Assembly: GCA_013433145.1 (NCBI GenBank)
Contig: CM024181.1
Coordinates: 3,472,001 to 3,536,000, forward strand
From: Ascaris suum
Lineage: Eukaryota; Nematoda; Chromadorea; Rhabditida; Ascarididae
Reading direction: 5' to 3'
Length of the DNA stretch: 64,000 nt
Positions 59,951 through 64,000 of this stretch are shown piece by piece (positions within the stretch are counted from its first letter, which is position 1; each line of letters starts with the position of its first letter). Position numbers and translations under genes: made by a program. The notes below the pieces were generated by a model. That model did not search any database. It was given only the letters and a program-made list of their open reading frames with translations, and was not told the DNA's origin.

Positions 59951-61534
59951 TTGAAATTGAGATGAATAGGAGAAGCTGCGAATAGGTAATGAATACGTTG
60001 GATGAATAGGTAAATGAGAACAATATAACTTGCTAAGTAATGATAATCCGAATACGTTGGATGTGACGTCAATAAACGAACTGCACTAAAAACGAAATCA
60101 ACATAAAACAATCAACTCAGTACAATTTTTATCGTATTTACGTGAAAATATTTCTTGTGCATTTACGTAAATTTGATTCACTAATATATGCAAAAATTCG
60201 TTGAAATTAATCGACTGTGATTATCTCAATTGTTTCACTCTCATGCAATTTGTATTCATATTTCATGCGTTTTTAGAATTGCATATCTTCCAGGTGGGAT
60301 GCATTTATTAGACATGACGAGGCGATCTCTTTGCACCTATATATCTACTTTCACCTATCTGTCTAGTCGTTCCAACTCGAGAAGCACTGAAACTAAAGTT
60401 ATGGAATTTGATGGATAGTACGCCATAAGATAACCTCGAGTCAAATTTTATGTTTATCTATCAACCTCAGAGAAAATTATAAGGACTTAAGGATGTAAAA
60501 ATGCTGCCAACAGTAAAACAAAAAACAAATTTTTTGCAAAGAAAAGCGCCAGCCATTAGGGCAATTAAAATATGAAAGCATTATTCTGCACATTTTAATA
60601 CTTGCTAGTTATTTATGAAATCGGTTGGTCATATGAGCAGAATGCAAAAGCACATATTGTGTCAACCTTATTGATAGGCTTCTACACTCCTTACAGTATC
60701 AATTAAAAAACTATCAAAAAAGGCGATAAAGCTAGTGAACAGCCATTTGACCAATGCTTTACAAATTATGCAAATTTCCTTAAACGTTGGACGATTTTTT
60801 GAATTTATTGATTATGTTTGCAAGGAAAAAATATTTTTAACTACGGAAAAAAAATCCATACATAAGACTGCTAAAAATTTCAATATTATGAGTGGGCAAT
60901 CTCAGCCAGTATTCAAACATCGACTTTCGATTTCTCTAAATAATCGTCAACCGCCTTCTTAACATTTATTATTCAATTCGGACTCGAAACTCTAATAAAA
61001 GCAAAGAAAATAATAATAAAACAACTTAGAGACGTTTCTTTCATAACGAATGTTTATCTCTGCGTAAAAGTTACATTGTGCAGACGATAATTTAATGCGA
61101 AAATTTTCGTACTGTTTTAACTGAGGCAACTGCTCTAAGATCACATGCACTATTAATGATGGAAATTTTTCTCTAAGGATTGTTTTTTTTTCATTTATGT
61201 AAATCTTTAAATATTTCAGAGCTTCAGATTCATAAGATATTCGAGTCTAGAGAGCAAAATAATTCGAACGGTTTGAATTTGAAAAGAATTTTCCCTAATA
61301 AAAATAAGCAAATAATAAATAAAATCACTACCGTGATAAAAATTGACAGATTCCGCGATGATTATGTAAGAGAATCATATGAAGACAGTCTAATATGACG
61401 GTTGCTGTACAAACACATAATAAGCATTTCATTCACGAAGTTCATTGCGCATACGGCACTTTTTTTTTTGACAGACTCTTATTGACAGCCACTTACAAGC
61501 GGTGCTGCATGCAGACGGTCATCATTGATTACAG
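59951..61534. promoter_or_regulatory. Intergenic region upstream of gpdh
   Basis: 1.6 kb between the gpdh start codon and the stop of the unrecognised - strand gene. No coding exon seen. It must hold the gpdh 5' UTR and promoter, but I can assign no TATA box, trans-splice acceptor or factor site with confidence. Frames of 60-80 codons on either strand here look like chance openings. A short AAT-rich repeat with a duplicated AATACGTTGGAT lies at 60011-60061, next to exon 1. Confidence 0.4.
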
Positions 61535-62678
61535 TCATTGAACACATTCTGTTGCAGCAATCGTCAACGGCAACGTTGGTTGCTCTTTCTTGTCAAATTG
61601 CATAACTGTGAAAAACGCCGAAAAAAAAATCTGATTCTTTGCACTAGAAAAATTCGAGATTTCAAAAGCTGATGGAAAACTTGACAGTGCTTATGCAAAT
61701 TTTCCGTCATTCAATGAAACCGTTGTTTCCATCACATAATAAGGCCATCCAAAATAAATTCATGCAAGAACGTTAGCTAATTTTTTATGAAAGTCAAGCT
61801 ATATTATTTAGTAAATATTGGCATGACTGCCTGCGAAATAGACAATTTCGAGTAGGTACTCGCCGATTAATGAACTATACAAGAGATAGAGAGAGGTCGC
61901 ACAGGTAAAAACCTAGTTCGAGGTGATCAGGAAATTACGAAACTTCATACAGATTTCAAAAAACATACTAAAATATGATTTACAGCATTAGCGAATGCGA
62001 AAAAAAATGCACAGGTGAATGAAGCAAAGAAATGCGCATCACTGCTAAAATGCGCCTCGCACAATACGCGTAATTTGGAATTATTCGAATTCAACAAATC
62101 ACCTCTATAGTGCTTTTGCTCAACAACGCAATAACACTCGACGCCCAAAAGCAATGCAAACAACAGTCTTTGAGCATAGCAAAAAAGCAAGCTGGCAGGC
62201 ACACAAAGACACCTCGTTCGAACAGCTCGGATACCTGTTTCCTCATCGTTTGATTCCCCCTTGAGGCTGTTTTTTTTCTTCTTTTCTGATTTAGAAACAA
62301 CACTTGCAGCTGCAAATGTGGCCAATTCTCGACCTTTACAGCCACTAGGCATTTCCTCGACCTTTGCTCGTTTGCCTATCACGATCTCTCCAACAACCGG
62401 TTTTCCACACACAACAACAATGAATTTACTACCTCTTCTTATGTCTACCTCAACTAATACCAGAGTACATTTGATAACTTCGCAATACGTAACTAATTGT
62501 AGCCTAAAATAGCAAAAAGGTACTTTAGGCTAGAATTAGTTTATTTCCTATCTCAAACTTGATAAGTCCCCTGATAATTAAAATGGAAACATTCGTAGTA
62601 AAGCTTTTCCATTTGAAGCGATCCGATCGCTCATAGAAATTACTTTTGGAAGGATGGGATTTTAAGCGATGTGCTCCA
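61535..62678 (-). CDS. Unrecognised multi-exon gene, 3' part (hypothetical protein)
   Basis: Three exons join in phase: 62678-62644 (acceptor TTGCAG, 11 codons, donor AA|GTAATT), 62503-62235 (acceptor TTTTAG, 89 codons, donor ACAG|GTATCC) and 61605-61535 (acceptor TTCACAG, 22 codons then TGA). The middle exon reads VIKCTLVLVEVDIRRGSKF, then a hydrophobic strand, CGKPVVGEIVIGKRAKVEEM and a lysine-rich, acidic stretch (SEKKKKNS..GESNDEE). The last exon reads MQFDKKEQPTLPLTIAA. The frame of the middle exon stays open for about 186 codons, long for DNA this AT-rich, so an unspliced ending near 61945 is an alternative. The 5' end is unresolved; a frame starting with ATG near 63 kb (MHVTACLPYVVW) ends in the wrong phase for direct joining. 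I do not recognise the family. Confidence 0.55.
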
Positions 62679-64000
62679 CTGCAAAACGGATTCAATTGTT
62701 TCGTCACGTTTAAGTTCTTATAACTGTTTACGAAGTTCATAGGTCAGTTTGAAAGTTGGTATGATGGATCATCCTCAATTGTGCGCTATATCTACGAAAT
62801 CTCCTCACTATGAAGTTAGTTGCTACAGAGTTAAAATTGTCAGACAGACACATGCATACGCACAGACATAGAGCAGACATGATGTGCTTTGCGGACACAA
62901 ATTTAAACATATGCATAATAAATAAAATTAAATAAATAAATAAATAAGCAGTAAGACACCTTTTTGCTAAGTAGGCAGCAGAGCAACAGCACATGTAAAC
63001 GAATAAATACCATTTTTGAGAAGCTTAACGCCACTATGGTGATGCCATACTACATAGGGCAAGCAAGCGGTCACGTGCATTTCACATGCAGCAGAATGTA
63101 AATACGAAAGGAGCGATCAATATTCACGTAAATCGAATAACAATGAGCAAGCGCCAGTTTCTTGGGAATATTTTGTTGGGGGGGGGGGGGGGGGGGGAAC
63201 CGAATGTTTTGTGAATACGAAATCCGGTTCGTCTCTTTTTTTTAGTCTTGAATCTGGGCAATTGACAACGAAGCAAATGAATTATTAGAATCCTATATTG
63301 CAATATTAAAGCATAACTATACAATTCGATATCCCCAGAGATATTTAAATAATTACAACCTTATAAGCTTGATAGTTATATAGTAATACTCTTGTAAAAG
63401 TGATACTCATAATTTGAGCAGAGGAAATATTCATTGATAAGCTTATTTCATATCTAATCACTAGTCAGAAAAACTTTTAAGCCATAGATTCATGCTACTT
63501 CCCTCTCCTCATTAAGAAAATTGGTTTATTTCATGATGTGCTGAGGGTACATTATAGTGAACCCCTCACCCCTCATCCTCCCCTCATTGGCCGTAGTCGG
63601 AAATAAGACTCCGCGGAGATCTGCGAGAAGGCTTACTCCAAGAGAGGAAAATTAGATAAGCAAGAAAAAATTAACAAATTGGATTAGAAAGTGTGGAAAA
63701 CTTATTCAAATTCCGACAATTACGGCAGTTAGTAATTGTTTCTTTTTCAAGAATCGAGAAATAGGGTCGTACAAAATCTGAAGCTTCAGAGATCCGCAAA
63801 AACATTCACCTAAAACTGGAAAGGAAGGTGAGAGGTGATCCTTCGGTCATATTAAGGCTTGATGACGGGTTAGTCAGTCACAAATGTTTTAATCCTTGCA
63901 CGACATGGAATAAAAAAAATCGCGTATCATTGCAACGAGCATTAAAGCGTTCTTCGGCTAGCAACGTGCAGAATTTTTGGTGAAATAAAAAAAAATTCAT
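62679..64000. other. Upstream side of the unrecognised - strand gene
   Basis: Should contain 5' exons of the gene ending at 61535. The best candidate is an ATG frame on the - strand near 63.09-63.02 kb ending AAAAATG|GTATTT, whose phase does not fit the 35-nt exon at 62678 without an extra small exon. Also holds the G20 run and (AAAT)n at about 62918-62947. Confidence 0.35.
63178..63197. repeat. Poly-G run (20)
   Basis: The longest G run in the window, upstream of the unrecognised - strand gene. Confidence 0.98.

Overview
The window looks like nuclear DNA of a nematode. It is AT-rich, has no bacterial-style gene packing, and is crossed by eleven long (TA)n microsatellites, several poly-G or poly-C runs of 10-20 bases, and many purine-rich or pyrimidine-rich blocks. 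The one gene identified with certainty is split into small exons by introns of about 0.4-5 kb with TTTCAG/TTGCAG/TTTAG-type acceptors. Its protein is of the nematode/animal cytosolic type. I cannot name the species; a parasitic nematode with an expanded AT-rich genome fits best (inference).

Layout. From 1 to about 44 kb I recognise no known protein. This part holds nine of the eleven (TA)n tracts, two short tandem-repeat clusters (24-bp units at 25.1 kb, 28-bp units at 37.2 kb), palindromes, GC-richer islands at 33.1-33.6 and 41.0-41.3 kb, and a few exon-like open frames, the best being a possible two-exon gene start at 22.5 kb. From 44.3 to 48 kb is a cluster of exon-like frames on the + strand, including one with a hydrophobic, signal-peptide-like segment; I cannot resolve it into a gene.

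From 48.75 to 59.95 kb on the - strand lies a complete gene for cytosolic NAD-dependent glycerol-3-phosphate dehydrogenase (GPDH), rebuilt here as nine exons that join in phase to a 354-residue protein with all the catalytic residues I could check. Its third intron (5.06 kb) holds an in-frame 54-nt candidate cassette exon that would insert 18 residues directly after the catalytic lysine, plus exon-like frames on the opposite strand. From 61.5 to 62.7 kb, also on the - strand, three phase-compatible exons belong to a second gene that I do not recognise; its 5' end is unresolved.

GPDH reduces dihydroxyacetone phosphate to glycerol-3-phosphate, linking glycolysis to glycerolipid and glycerol synthesis. 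The two - strand genes are 1.6 kb apart, too far for a typical nematode operon, so I infer no joint function. Most other long frames are (TA)n artefacts or follow from GC-rich islands having few stop codons.
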